A DNA stretch of 64,000 bases from DOZZ01 sp963792655. Its GTDB lineage: Bacteria > Acidobacteriota > Terriglobia > Bryobacterales > Bryobacteraceae. The stretch spans positions 186,001 to 250,000 of the forward strand of contig CAWBWU010000006.1 in NCBI GenBank assembly GCA_963792655.1, read 5' to 3'. The notes beneath the pieces were generated by a model that saw only the letters and a program-made list of their open reading frames with translations, did no database searches and was not told the DNA's origin. Both the position numbers and the translations under genes were made by a program. Shown here piece after piece: positions 1 to 7,959 of the stretch (its first letter is position 1; each line of letters starts with the position of its first letter).

Positions 1-317
1 ACCACGCAGATCGGTTCACCGTCGGCAAAGTGCTCAGCCAGGTCGAGGGCTTCGGCGATGCCGCCTTCACCTTCCTGATACGTGTAGTCGATGTGCTTCA
101 GGCCGAATTGCTTCCCGTTCGCAAGCAGCCGCAGAAAATCGCCGGAATTCTTGCCGCCCGTAACCACCATGATGTTTTCGATACCCGCATCTACCAACGT
201 CTGGATGGGGTAATAAATCATCGGCTTGTCATAGATCGGAAGCAGATGCTTATTGGTGATCTTAGTCAGCGGAAACAAGCGGCTGCCGGTGCCGCCAGCG
301 AGAACGATGCCCTTCAT
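1..317 (-). CDS. rmlA: Glucose-1-phosphate thymidylyltransferase-like nucleotidyltransferase (partial, N-terminal part)
   Basis: The first 105 residues are present and the gene runs off the left edge. The N-terminus MKGIVLAGGTGSRLFPLT is the nucleotide-binding GGTGSRL signature of sugar-1-phosphate nucleotidylyltransferases, followed by the KHLLPIYDKPMIYYP segment typical of RmlA/RfbA enzymes, which make dTDP-glucose from dTTP and glucose-1-phosphate in the cytoplasm. The start is the ATG at 317-315. It is transcribed divergently from the cupin gene that begins 15-30 nt away, so the two promoters must lie in or overlap the coding starts. The dTDP-glucose dehydratase (rmlB) is far away at 57.5 kb, so the rml genes are not one operon here. 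A UTP- or CTP-using relative cannot be excluded from the N-terminus alone. Confidence 0.85.
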   Translation of the reverse strand, partial: MKGIVLAGGTGSRLFPLTKITNKHLLPIYDKPMIYYPIQTLVDAGIENIMVVTGGKNSGDFLRLLANGKQFGLKHIDYTYQEGEGGIAEALDLAEHFADGEPICV

Positions 318-346
318 GAAGTACCCATGATATGCTACACGCCTTC

Positions 347-697
347 ATGAATCATTTCTCGTGGGATGCCGTTACAGAAGAGCAGATGAACCCGTTGTTC
401 GTGCGCCGTGTAATCCACGGCACGCACATGACGGTAGCGTCGATTCGGCTGAAAGCAGGCGCCATTGTGCCGCGCCACCAGCATGAGAACGAACAGATCA
501 CACTCGTGAAGTCGGGCCGCATCCGCTTCGAGTTTCCGGATGAGAACGTAGTGGTGGGGCCGAACGAAGTGCTGGTGATTGTGCCTGACCGGCCGCACAG
601 CGTCACGGCTCTGGAAGATTGCGAGCTGATCGATCTGTTTTCCCCGGTGCGCGGTGATTGGCAGCGCGGGGAAGATGCTTACTTGCGCAGGACGTGA
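347..697 (+). CDS. Small cupin-domain protein
   Basis: A single-domain cupin of about 116 residues (121 if the upstream ATG at 332 is used). The metal-binding first cupin motif is visible as PRHQHENEQITLV with two His and a Glu, and the second motif as PDRPHSV. Such proteins bind a metal in a beta-barrel, and their substrates are diverse (sugar isomerases, dioxygenases, binding proteins). The ATG at 347 (MNHFSWDAV) is preferred because family members start near this point. It is divergent from the rmlA-type gene and convergent with the radical SAM gene, which ends 6 nt downstream. I cannot assign a substrate. Confidence 0.8.
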   Translation: MNHFSWDAVTEEQMNPLFVRRVIHGTHMTVASIRLKAGAIVPRHQHENEQITLVKSGRIRFEFPDENVVVGPNEVLVIVPDRPHSVTALEDCELIDLFSPVRGDWQRGEDAYLRRT

Positions 698-703
698 ACG
701 CCG

Positions 704-1750
704 TTAGCGCGTCTGCAGTTGAACGAGCCGGTTGCTCTCGGCGGGCTCAGGCGCTTTGAGTGTTTGTGGCGCGCGCCAGAAATCCATGTACGAGGTGTAA
801 TGCACGCATGCAATCGTGCAGCGCGGCGCGCAGCCCTTTTCGGTAATGAATTCGCGGCGGATGTCTTCGACGGTGTACTGCGCCAGCGGGATGGCCGGAT
901 ACCCGCGCTGCTGCGAACAGTAGTGCACCAGGCCTTCTTCGCAGATGTAAAGGTAGCGTGCGCCGGCGCGGCACTTCCAATCGTTCTCGCGGCCGTAAGC
1001 AATGTTGTCCTGGAACGAATTCAAACGCGCGTAGCTGCTTTTGTTCGACCGCTTCAACTGCAGATAGACTTGCTGCTCTTCGGGCTTCAGAGGCTGTAGC
1101 TGTCCGTCGCCGTCGTGAATAATTCCAACGGTAGAAGAGAAGCCCAGGTCTTTCGCGCGATTCGCAACCTGCAATGCGTCGGTCGGGTTGTGAATGCCGC
1201 CGCCCACGACGGAGTTGATGTTGACGTGAAAGTCCGCGTGCTCCGCAAGCCAAACCAGCCGTTTGTCGAGAACCTTCAGACTTTTCTTCGAAACATCATC
1301 AGGCATCACGTTGTCGATGCTGATCTGCATGTGTTCCAAACCGGCATCGTTCAAGCGGTGAATGCGCTCGGCGTTCAGGTTGTACCCGTTGGTGATCATG
1401 CCGGAGATCATGCCGCGCTTCCGCACGTGCGCAATCAACGCATCGAGATCCGGATGCAGCAGCGGTTCGCCGCCGCTCATCGACACAATCGAAGTGCCCA
1501 GATCCGCCAGCTTGTCGATGCGACGAATCATCTCGTCTTTGGGCACGCCCGGCGAGAAATCGTCGTACTCGTTGCAGTAAGTGCAGGACAAGTTACAGCG
1601 ACGGATGGGAACGATGTGCGCCAGCACCGGGTGATCGGTAGAAAGCACGCCGGCGGCAACCATCCTCCACTCTCGGAGAACACGGCTGGTAGATGTTAGA
1701 GTTTTCCGAACGCGGGTAGAGGGAGACGTCCGCGAAGTGTTTTCGGGCAT
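704..1750 (-). CDS. Radical SAM protein with C-terminal SPASM-like cysteine cluster
   Basis: The 348-residue protein has the radical SAM CxxxCxxC motif at C52, C56 and C59 (RRCNLSCTYCNEYDD), which binds the [4Fe-4S] cluster that cleaves S-adenosylmethionine, and the GGEP motif at 93-96. A second set of cysteines (C260, C270, C278, C307, C311, C315) resembles the SPASM or twitch region that carries auxiliary Fe-S clusters in peptide- or protein-modifying members. The N-terminal 30 residues are rich in Ser, Thr and Arg and look unstructured. No precursor peptide gene is obvious beside it. The substrate is unknown; neighbours (cupin, sugar nucleotidyltransferase) would also fit a role in small-molecule or cell-envelope chemistry. 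Confidence 0.85.
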   Translation of the reverse strand: MPENTSRTSPSTRVRKTLTSTSRVLREWRMVAAGVLSTDHPVLAHIVPIRRCNLSCTYCNEYDDFSPGVPKDEMIRRIDKLADLGTSIVSMSGGEPLLHPDLDALIAHVRKRGMISGMITNGYNLNAERIHRLNDAGLEHMQISIDNVMPDDVSKKSLKVLDKRLVWLAEHADFHVNINSVVGGGIHNPTDALQVANRAKDLGFSSTVGIIHDGDGQLQPLKPEEQQVYLQLKRSNKSSYARLNSFQDNIAYGRENDWKCRAGARYLYICEEGLVHYCSQQRGYPAIPLAQYTVEDIRREFITEKGCAPRCTIACVHYTSYMDFWRAPQTLKAPEPAESNRLVQLQTR

Positions 1751-1968
1751 TCGGGTGACTCCCTATTACACCACACCGCGAGGCATAGACAGACGTGTTC
1801 GATGTTGGTATACAAAGCGTAACGTGAAAGCCTGCACGAACCCTGAAGCCCCGGCGTGGGTTGCTGAATCCAATGGAAATAAGCCGGTGCCGGAGGTCGT
1901 AATGCGCTCTATTCCGGCGCATGGAAACCCGCGTTTCGCTATAACCGTCACACTCACTAAGGATTCCC

Positions 1969-2307
1969 TTGCCGCGCAACCAAATCGATAGTTATACTGC
2001 TTTATTCAGCCCGCAGCCTGGGGCGCAAGCACTTGACGAAATGATGGTCCGAGACGACTCCGATCCGTTGGCGCCCCAGCGCGAAGCCGCATTCTTTTAC
2101 GGCCTCTGGCTGCGCGGGCACTCAGCCGATGCGCTGCGTCAAGACATCGATATTCCACGAACGGTTCTGAATAGCTGGCTCAAAGCGAAGGATATTCAAG
2201 CGGAATTCCGCCACGATTTGCAGCGCGTTTACGAATATCGCAAGCAGGTACTGGCGGTTTTTGACGCACTGGTCAGCAACGAACAGAACCGGCTCCAACT
2301 GCAGTAG
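1969..2307 (+). CDS. Conserved hypothetical protein with helix-turn-helix-like region
   Basis: An ORF of 112 residues starting at TTG, with a well-placed AAGGA ribosome-binding site at 1959-1963, five bases upstream of the start. The middle (AFFYGLWLRGHSADALRQDI then VLNSWLKAKDI) looks like a helix-turn-helix as found in terminase small-subunit or transposase-like DNA-binding domains, but the match is by eye only. Its last 35 nt overlap the 3' end of the convergent amidotransferase gene. It stands alone, with no partner that explains a function. Confidence 0.6.
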   Translation: MPRNQIDSYTALFSPQPGAQALDEMMVRDDSDPLAPQREAAFFYGLWLRGHSADALRQDIDIPRTVLNSWLKAKDIQAEFRHDLQRVYEYRKQVLAVFDALVSNEQNRLQLQ

Positions 2308-2941
2308 CGAACGCCTCAAACAATTTGCGCTGGCGCTCATCGACGGGCGCCTGATTTTCGGGGTGCCACTGCACCGCCAGCACAAAGCCGGGCGCGTCCA
2401 GCTCCACCGCTTCGATCACTTGATCTTCTGAATACGCTGTGGCGCGAAGATTTTTCCCCAGCTTGCCAATCGCTTGATGGTGCCGCGAGTTGACGGACAT
2501 CTGTTGCGCGCCTGCAATGCGCGCCAATTGTGATTCATTCTCGATCGAGACCGAATGGGCGGGAAGCGCCTTGTTCCTGGTGCGCATCACGTGACCTTCA
2601 ATGTGCTGTTGCAGCGTGCCGCCCTGCGCTACATTCAGCAGCTGCAGGCCGCGGCAGATCGCAAAAACGGGAACACGCGCAGCAATCGCCTGATGCAACA
2701 GGTCGAACTCCATCTGATCGCGGTCATCTTCGGGAGTTTCGGTCTTGGGATGTGCCGGCTCGCCATAGCGGCTTGGATTCACATCCGAACCACCGGTGAG
2801 TAACAGGCCAGCGACTTCGCTCAGTTCGACCGGCGCGCCGGACGAGCATCGCACGGGCTCAAGACCGACTAATCGCAATGCTTCTTCGTAGGGTGCGACC
2901 TTATCGGACTCGCTATACGTGACGGCCACTCGTTCAGGCAT
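2273..2941 (-). CDS. Class I glutamine amidotransferase / gamma-glutamyl-gamma-aminobutyrate hydrolase-like (peptidase C26)
   Basis: The 222-residue protein has the class I amidotransferase triad: nucleophile C96 in FAICRGLQLLN, and H193 and E195 in the WHPE motif. The LLLTGGSDVNPSRYGE segment is characteristic of the PuuD branch, which hydrolyses gamma-glutamyl-GABA to glutamate and GABA in putrescine breakdown. The length is slightly below the 240-250 usual for PuuD. There are no other putrescine genes nearby, so the substrate may be another gamma-glutamyl compound. The 3' end overlaps the small gene on the opposite strand. Confidence 0.85.
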   Translation of the reverse strand: MPERVAVTYSESDKVAPYEEALRLVGLEPVRCSSGAPVELSEVAGLLLTGGSDVNPSRYGEPAHPKTETPEDDRDQMEFDLLHQAIAARVPVFAICRGLQLLNVAQGGTLQQHIEGHVMRTRNKALPAHSVSIENESQLARIAGAQQMSVNSRHHQAIGKLGKNLRATAYSEDQVIEAVELDAPGFVLAVQWHPENQAPVDERQRKLFEAFATAVGAGSVRC

Positions 2942-2968
2942 ACATTGCTATTCTGAGCATGCTTCCGC

Positions 2969-4208
2969 ATGAAAATCCGCAAAGTCGAAAGCTTTCTGCT
3001 CAGTTGCCCCCTTCCGTGAACCACTGCGCCTCGCTTACGCGGGCGGCGTGCGAACCATATTGAAGCGCGACACGATGCTGATTCGAGTCGAGCTCGACAA
3101 CGGACTCACCGGATACGCCCCGGGCATTGCCTCGGAAGCGTCGCAGGCACTTGTGCGCGACACCGTGGGCCCGTTTCTCGAGGGCCGCATTCTTGCTGAT
3201 CCCGATGCGTTGCGCGTTCTGTTCGCCGCATCGGCTCACGCCGATCAACACTCGCGCCGTGTGTTCGCCGCGGTCGAGATCGCACTTTACGATGTGCTCG
3301 GCAAAGCGCTCGACGTAGCGGTGTCCGAACTTTTGGGAGGACGCACGCGCGACCGCATTCGACTCTACGCGAGCGCAGGTATGTACGGCACGCCAGCGGA
3401 CTACGCGCGCGAAGCCGCCGGCCTGGCAGCCAGAGGATTCCGGGCATACAAGATGCGGCCAGCGCTCGGCCCGGAGCTGGATTTGGAATCGATTCGCCAG
3501 GTGCGCGATGCCGTTGGGCCAGGCGTGGAGTTGATGGTGGATGCGCACTCGTGGTGGCGCATGGGCGACCGCAGCTATTCCTTTGAAACGGTAGTGAAAC
3601 TTGCGCGGCAGATGGCGGAATTTGACGTGACCTGGCTGGAGGAGCCGCTGCTGCCCGACCACCACGAAGCGTACCGGCAATTGCGCGAGTTAGACATTCT
3701 GCCGATCGCTGCGGGTGAACACGAACCGGACGCCGCGGGCTTCGACGATCTGATCAACGAGCAGTGCGTCGACTTCGTGCAGATGGATGTCGCGCTGCAG
3801 GGCGGCTACTTCGCCGCGCGCCATCTATTTCAGGAGATCGCGCGCGAGGGCCTGGGCTTTGCGTTCCATAGCTGGGGCACCGCGCTCGATGTAATTGCCG
3901 CCGCGCACGCCGGCATTTGCTGGCCAGAAAACGTGGTGGGCTATTTGGAATACCCGTGTTACACTTCTGGCTCCCAACCCGGCATGTACCCCTTCCCGCT
4001 AGCCTCCGAGATCCTGTCAGAACCACTCAAAATCGAAGAAGGCGACTTGCTTGTGTCGCGCGAACCAGGGCTCGGCGTGCACATCAATGAGAGTGTGATT
4101 GAGCAGTATCCGTGGGTGCCGGGACCGTGGTCGTTGTTCGAGATCGAATCGCCTGCACAGACTCTCGCGGTCGGAGCCGATCACAGCAGCGCATGGGTGC
4201 AGCGTTGA
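2969..4208 (+). CDS. Mandelate racemase / muconate lactonizing enzyme family protein (one frame break near the start)
   Basis: An enolase-superfamily enzyme that abstracts an alpha proton from a carboxylate substrate, using Mg2+. Visible motifs are YKMRP (catalytic lysine region), MVDAHSWW (first metal-binding Asp), WLEEPL (Glu), AAGEHEP (Glu and His) and FHSWGT (catalytic His), which fits the mandelate racemase subgroup of sugar-acid dehydratases. The natural start is the ATG at 2969 (MKIRKVESFLLSC), but this frame stops at 3017. Removing one base in the C-run at 3007-3011 or just after it joins it to the long frame, which is otherwise open from 3048. This is probably a one-base sequence error. 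The stop overlaps the start of the downstream transporter by 16 nt, so the two are likely co-transcribed. Confidence 0.85.
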
Positions 4209-4912
4209 CGCCACCGGTGCGGCAGTTCCGCTATCTCGATCTGCTGATCAATATCTTCGTGGTGGTGCTGCTGGTGTCGAACCTGATTGCGGCGAAGCTC
4301 ACGCAGTTCGGTCCGCTGATTTTCAGCGCCGCGCAGATGCTGTTCCCGATCACCTACATCTTCGGCGACATCTTCACCGAAGTGTATGGCTACGGCGCGT
4401 CACGCAAAGCGATCTGGATCGGCTTTCTCGCGTCGAGCCTGCTTGCATTGCTCGGCCTGTTCGCCGTTGCGCTGCCACCTGCACCGGCTTTCCATAATCA
4501 GCAGGCGTTTGAAACGATCTTCGGCATCGTGCCGCGCGTGATCGCGTCGAGCCTGGTTGCTTACTGGGCAGGCGAGTTCGCCAATTCTTATACGCTTGCC
4601 AAGCTGAAGATCCTCACCGGCGGGAAACATCTGTGGACACGCACCGTGGGTTCAACCATCGTCGGACAGGGAGTCGATACGGTTCTCGTCATGACGCTAC
4701 TGTTCGCGGGAACGCTGCCGCCGTCGGGCATTGTGCGCTTGATCATCTCCGGCTATCTGTTCAAAGTGGTCTACGAGATTGTAGCCACTCCTCTCACTTA
4801 TAAGATCGTCAACTTCCTGAAGCGCGCTGAAGGCGTGGATCACTTCGACCGCAATACAAACTTCAGTCCTTTCCACAGCAGCGCACGTACCCAGAGCACG
4901 GCCACAACGTAG
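4193..4912 (+). CDS. yhhQ: YhhQ-family queuosine precursor transporter
   Basis: A 239-residue integral membrane protein of the DUF165/YhhQ family, which imports the 7-deazaguanine precursors preQ0/preQ1 used to make queuosine in tRNA. The family-specific block SNLIAAKLTQFGPLIFSAAQ followed by FPITYIFGDIFTEVYGY is plain, with five to six hydrophobic segments after it. The ATG at 4193 is chosen over longer in-frame starts because it gives the usual family N-terminus; it overlaps the end of the upstream enolase-family gene. The tail after the last membrane helix is short and hydrophilic. Confidence 0.88.
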   Translation: MGAALTPPVRQFRYLDLLINIFVVVLLVSNLIAAKLTQFGPLIFSAAQMLFPITYIFGDIFTEVYGYGASRKAIWIGFLASSLLALLGLFAVALPPAPAFHNQQAFETIFGIVPRVIASSLVAYWAGEFANSYTLAKLKILTGGKHLWTRTVGSTIVGQGVDTVLVMTLLFAGTLPPSGIVRLIISGYLFKVVYEIVATPLTYKIVNFLKRAEGVDHFDRNTNFSPFHSSARTQSTATT

Positions 4913-4913
4913 T

Positions 4914-4919
4914 TACAAT
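4914..4919 (+). promoter_or_regulatory. Candidate -10 box close to the kinase start codon
   Basis: TACAAT ends 8 bases before the kinase ATG at 4928. Transcription would begin about 7 bases after the box, at or within two bases of the start codon, giving a nearly leaderless mRNA. I see no good -35 box, so confidence is limited. Confidence 0.35.
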
Positions 4920-4927
4920 GAGACCCA

Positions 4928-7549
4928 ATGGAGCCTGGTGACCAGACGCTTGCTGACACCGTAGTGCAGGTTCCGGTGAAGGTGCGCAGCACCACGTCTG
5001 TTGTTACCGAAGATGAGGGGCGCTTTCTACCCGGCACACTGCTCGGCGGCCGCTACCGGATCATCGGTCTCCTGGGCCGCGGCGGCATGGGTGAAGTGTA
5101 CCGGGCCACGGACCTCACGCTGGGCCAGTCTGTAGCACTGAAGTTCCTGCCCGAAGAAGCCGCGCGCGATCAGCGCCTGCTCGAACGTTTCAACGGCGAA
5201 GTGCGCGTAGCGCGGCAAGTGTCGCACCCCAATGTTTGCCGGGTCTATGACATCGGCGAAGTCGACGGCACTCCGTATATTTCGATGGAGTATGTCGATG
5301 GCGAAGACCTGAACGGTCTGCTCGCGCGCATCGGCCGCCTGCCGGCAGACAAAGCTATGCAGATCGCGCGCAAACTATGTGCGGGTCTTGCCGCGGCGCA
5401 TGATCGCGGCGTAATCCATCGCGATCTGAAGCCGCACAACATCATGCTGAACAAGCGCGGCGAAGTCGTCATTATGGACTTCGGCCTCGCTGCGATTGCC
5501 GATCAACTCACCGGCAGCGAATCACAGAACGGCACGCCCGCCTACATGGCGCCCGAGCAGTTGAAAGGCTCAGGCGTTACGGCGCGAAGCGATATCTATT
5601 CGCTCGGGCTGGTGTTCTATGAGCTGTTCACGGGTAAGCGCCCGTATGAAGCGAACAACGTTCAGCAACTGATCGAGCGCCAGGAGTCGTTGCAGCTTGG
5701 CTCGATGACAACGCTCGCACCCGACGTTGATCCCAAAGTAGAAAAAGTCATTCGACACTGTCTGCAACCGGATCCGTTGAAGCGTCCGTCGAGCGCCCTG
5801 GCAGTTGCAGCCGCGCTACCCGGGGGCGATCCCTTGGCCGCCGCTTTGGCTGCGGGAGAAACGCCGTCACCCGAAGTAGTGGCTGCCGCTGGTGAGACGG
5901 TTGGATTCCCGCTGAAGTACGCAGTGCTTTGTTTAACGGTGTTCTTGGCGTGCATCGTTGCGATGGTGTGGATTCGGCAGGCGCACTACGCCATGATGAT
6001 CGCGGACGCTGAGTATTCGCCCGAGGTGCTGAAGCAGAAGGCGCGGGATTTGGCCGCGTCCTTCGGTTACACGCAAAAACCAGCGGACTCCTGGGTCTCC
6101 ATGGAGCGCCGGCCGGAGATGGTGAGCGCGCTCAACAAGCTGCCGCAGCCGCGAAAATTCGGGGAATGGCTTGCAGCCGAAAGCCCGTACCTGATGCAGT
6201 ACCGGGAGAGTCTGTCGGAGTTGGTCGCAGAACAAGATGGAGTGGTCCGGCGCAATAATCCTCCGCCGGACGAACCGGGTATGGTGTACGTGCAGCTGGA
6301 TGGCGCGGGCCGGCTCCGCGAGTTTGAGGGCTCGCCGACGGCCCGGCAGGATTCAACGCCCGTTGCGCCCGGCGATATCTTCCGCAGCGCAGGGCTCGAC
6401 CTGGCAAAGTTCGAGGAGGTTACGCCCGAAGCCATTCCGCCTCACGCAGCCGATCAGGTGCGCGCGTGGAAGGGTGCGCATCCCGGGATGCCGAACACGC
6501 CGGCGCGTGTCGAGATCGCGACCTGGCACGGCACACCGACGATGGTGAAGACTACGTTTCCATGGGACTCGCAGGCGAAAGCGGCCCAGTCGACGCCGGG
6601 GTCGGCCCTGCTGAGAATCGTTCCGGCGGGCGCTCTCGTCGTAGGTTTTCTCTTTGCCGTGGCGCTAGCCCGCCGAAACTGGAGGGCGAACCGCGCCGAC
6701 CGCAAAGGCGCGTTCCGCATTGCCGTAGTGCGCTACATCATCTCGGTGTTGACGTGGACCGGGGAAATTCACCCGATCCCATCGGGAGATTTGTTCGGGT
6801 TCATCGTCCACAACTTGTTCGCGAGCGTGCTGCCGGCGTTCTACGTTTGGATGCTCTATCTGGCGCTCGAGCCGGCCTTGCGGGCGCGCTGGCCGCACGC
6901 GATTGTCACGTGGAATCGTTTGCTGGCCGGGAAGTGGAACGACGCGCAGTTGCACGCTCATTTTCTGACGGGTGCTGCGGCGGGAAGCGCGTTTGTGATT
7001 CTTGCGGAGTTGGTTCAGTGGTGGCTAAGTGAGCGCGGCACAATCGATGCCGGTCCATCGCTCAATACAGTGCTTGGCGTGCGGGAATGGGTTGCGCAGC
7101 ATGCGCTCGATGCCGGTTCGGCAATGAGCTTTGGAATCGTCCTCTTCTTCGCGCTGTTCGGATTGCGAGTACTCTTCCGGAAGAACTGGGCCGCGGGTCT
7201 GGTCGGAGCGGTGATCCTGCCGCTCCTGGATGGCGGGGCGTTTCGATCGGAGAACGTACCCCTGATGCTCGCGATCTTTGTAGCGATTTACGGGATGCTG
7301 CTGTTCCTGCTCCTGCGCTACGGGTTGATCGTCAGCATCGCCGCCTTGTTCTTCTTGAACTCATTCAGTTACGTGATGCTGGGCGCAAACTGGAAAACGT
7401 TTTATACCCCGTCGGGGCTGGCAAGCGGGCTGTTGCTGACCGGCATGGTGATGTACTCGTTCTGGCGATCGCTAGGCAAGGCCAAGGAAACGGAGTTGCC
7501 CGTATGGGCGGCCAGCGCGGCGTCCTATAATGCAGGGGTGCGCCCGTAG
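4928..7549 (+). CDS. Serine/threonine protein kinase with multi-pass membrane C-terminus
   Basis: An 873-residue protein. The cytoplasmic Hanks-type kinase domain occupies about residues 43-300: glycine loop LGRGGMGEVY (49-58), lysine K72 in VALKF, HRDLKPHN (164-171), DFG (184-186) and APE (208-210), all intact, so it should be active. A first membrane helix follows near residues 325-349, then an extracytoplasmic stretch of about 220 residues, a second helix near 573-592, and a C-terminal part with several hydrophobic helices that I do not recognise. This suggests a signal-sensing kinase. A TACAAT box at 4914-4919 lies so close to the ATG that the transcript may be leaderless. The stop codon TAG at 7547-7549 lies inside the tRNA-Arg gene. 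Confidence 0.92.
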   Translation: MEPGDQTLADTVVQVPVKVRSTTSVVTEDEGRFLPGTLLGGRYRIIGLLGRGGMGEVYRATDLTLGQSVALKFLPEEAARDQRLLERFNGEVRVARQVSHPNVCRVYDIGEVDGTPYISMEYVDGEDLNGLLARIGRLPADKAMQIARKLCAGLAAAHDRGVIHRDLKPHNIMLNKRGEVVIMDFGLAAIADQLTGSESQNGTPAYMAPEQLKGSGVTARSDIYSLGLVFYELFTGKRPYEANNVQQLIERQESLQLGSMTTLAPDVDPKVEKVIRHCLQPDPLKRPSSALAVAAALPGGDPLAAALAAGETPSPEVVAAAGETVGFPLKYAVLCLTVFLACIVAMVWIRQAHYAMMIADAEYSPEVLKQKARDLAASFGYTQKPADSWVSMERRPEMVSALNKLPQPRKFGEWLAAESPYLMQYRESLSELVAEQDGVVRRNNPPPDEPGMVYVQLDGAGRLREFEGSPTARQDSTPVAPGDIFRSAGLDLAKFEEVTPEAIPPHAADQVRAWKGAHPGMPNTPARVEIATWHGTPTMVKTTFPWDSQAKAAQSTPGSALLRIVPAGALVVGFLFAVALARRNWRANRADRKGAFRIAVVRYIISVLTWTGEIHPIPSGDLFGFIVHNLFASVLPAFYVWMLYLALEPALRARWPHAIVTWNRLLAGKWNDAQLHAHFLTGAAAGSAFVILAELVQWWLSERGTIDAGPSLNTVLGVREWVAQHALDAGSAMSFGIVLFFALFGLRVLFRKNWAAGLVGAVILPLLDGGAFRSENVPLMLAIFVAIYGMLLFLLLRYGLIVSIAALFFLNSFSYVMLGANWKTFYTPSGLASGLLLTGMVMYSFWRSLGKAKETELPVWAASAASYNAGVRP
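7526..7531 (+). promoter_or_regulatory. -10 box of the tRNA-Arg promoter, inside the kinase gene
   Basis: A perfect TATAAT lies 8 bases before the first base of tRNA-Arg. It is within the last codons of the kinase reading frame. No strong -35 is apparent at 17 bp spacing. Confidence 0.6.
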
Positions 7550-7616
7550 CTCAGTTGGATAGAGCGGCTGGCTTCGAACCAGTAGGCCGGGAGTTCGAAT
7601 CTCTCCGGGCGCACCA
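7540..7616 (+). tRNA. tRNA-Arg (anticodon TCG), CCA encoded
   Basis: A full cloverleaf is visible: a 7-bp acceptor stem (GCGCCCG with CGGGCGC), D-arm GCTC/GAGC, anticodon loop CTTCGAA with anticodon TCG, a TTCGAAT T-loop, and encoded CCA at 7614-7616. It reads CGA arginine codons. The first ten bases double as the last three codons and stop codon of the upstream kinase gene. Confidence 0.95.
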
Positions 7617-7627
7617 GAAACCTTTTT

Positions 7628-7689
7628 AGCCGCGAATGGACGCGAATGAACGCCGATCAATCCGCGTTTATCTGCGTGCATCTGCGGCT
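7628..7689. repeat. 62-bp imperfect palindrome built from 10-bp units
   Basis: The segment begins AGCCGCGAAT and ends ATCTGCGGCT. It can be divided into consecutive 10-base blocks: three of the type ACGCGAATGA, then three of the type ATCTGCGTTT, which is the same motif on the other strand. The arms therefore form an imperfect inverted repeat with one unit per helical turn. It sits 12 bp behind tRNA-Arg and just before a small gene. Similar elements occur between genes in many unrelated bacteria, to my knowledge without an established function. Confidence 0.7.
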
Positions 7690-7710
7690 TACGATATTAT
7701 GTACGTCGAC

Positions 7711-7956
7711 ATGGCAGACGAAGACATTCACGCAGAGTTAGCCCGCCTCAAAGCTGAGAACGAAGCTTTGAAGAAAAAGGGCAACAGCCCGGTTTCGATG
7801 AAGGTGAGCGAGAAGGGCGCTGTCTCGGTGTACGGGCTCGGCCGGTTTCCCGTGACGCTCTATCAGGAGCAGTGGGCAAAGCTGCTGGCAATGAGCGGTG
7901 AGATCACATCGTTCATCGAAGAGAACAAGTCGCGCTTGAAAGCGAAGGGCGAGTAG
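7711..7956 (+). CDS. Small conserved hypothetical protein with N-terminal coiled-coil
   Basis: An 81-residue protein. The N-terminal segment HAELARLKAENEALKKKG has leucine-zipper spacing. The rest (KGAVSVYGLGRFPVTLYQEQW) is a conserved-looking core of unknown role. The ATG at 7711 (MADEDIHAEL) is chosen because longer in-frame starts would run back through the palindromic repeat. No signal peptide or membrane segment is seen. Its end is 3 nt from the end of the convergent VOC gene. Confidence 0.7.
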   Translation: MADEDIHAELARLKAENEALKKKGNSPVSMKVSEKGAVSVYGLGRFPVTLYQEQWAKLLAMSGEITSFIEENKSRLKAKGE

Positions 7957-7959
7957 GGC

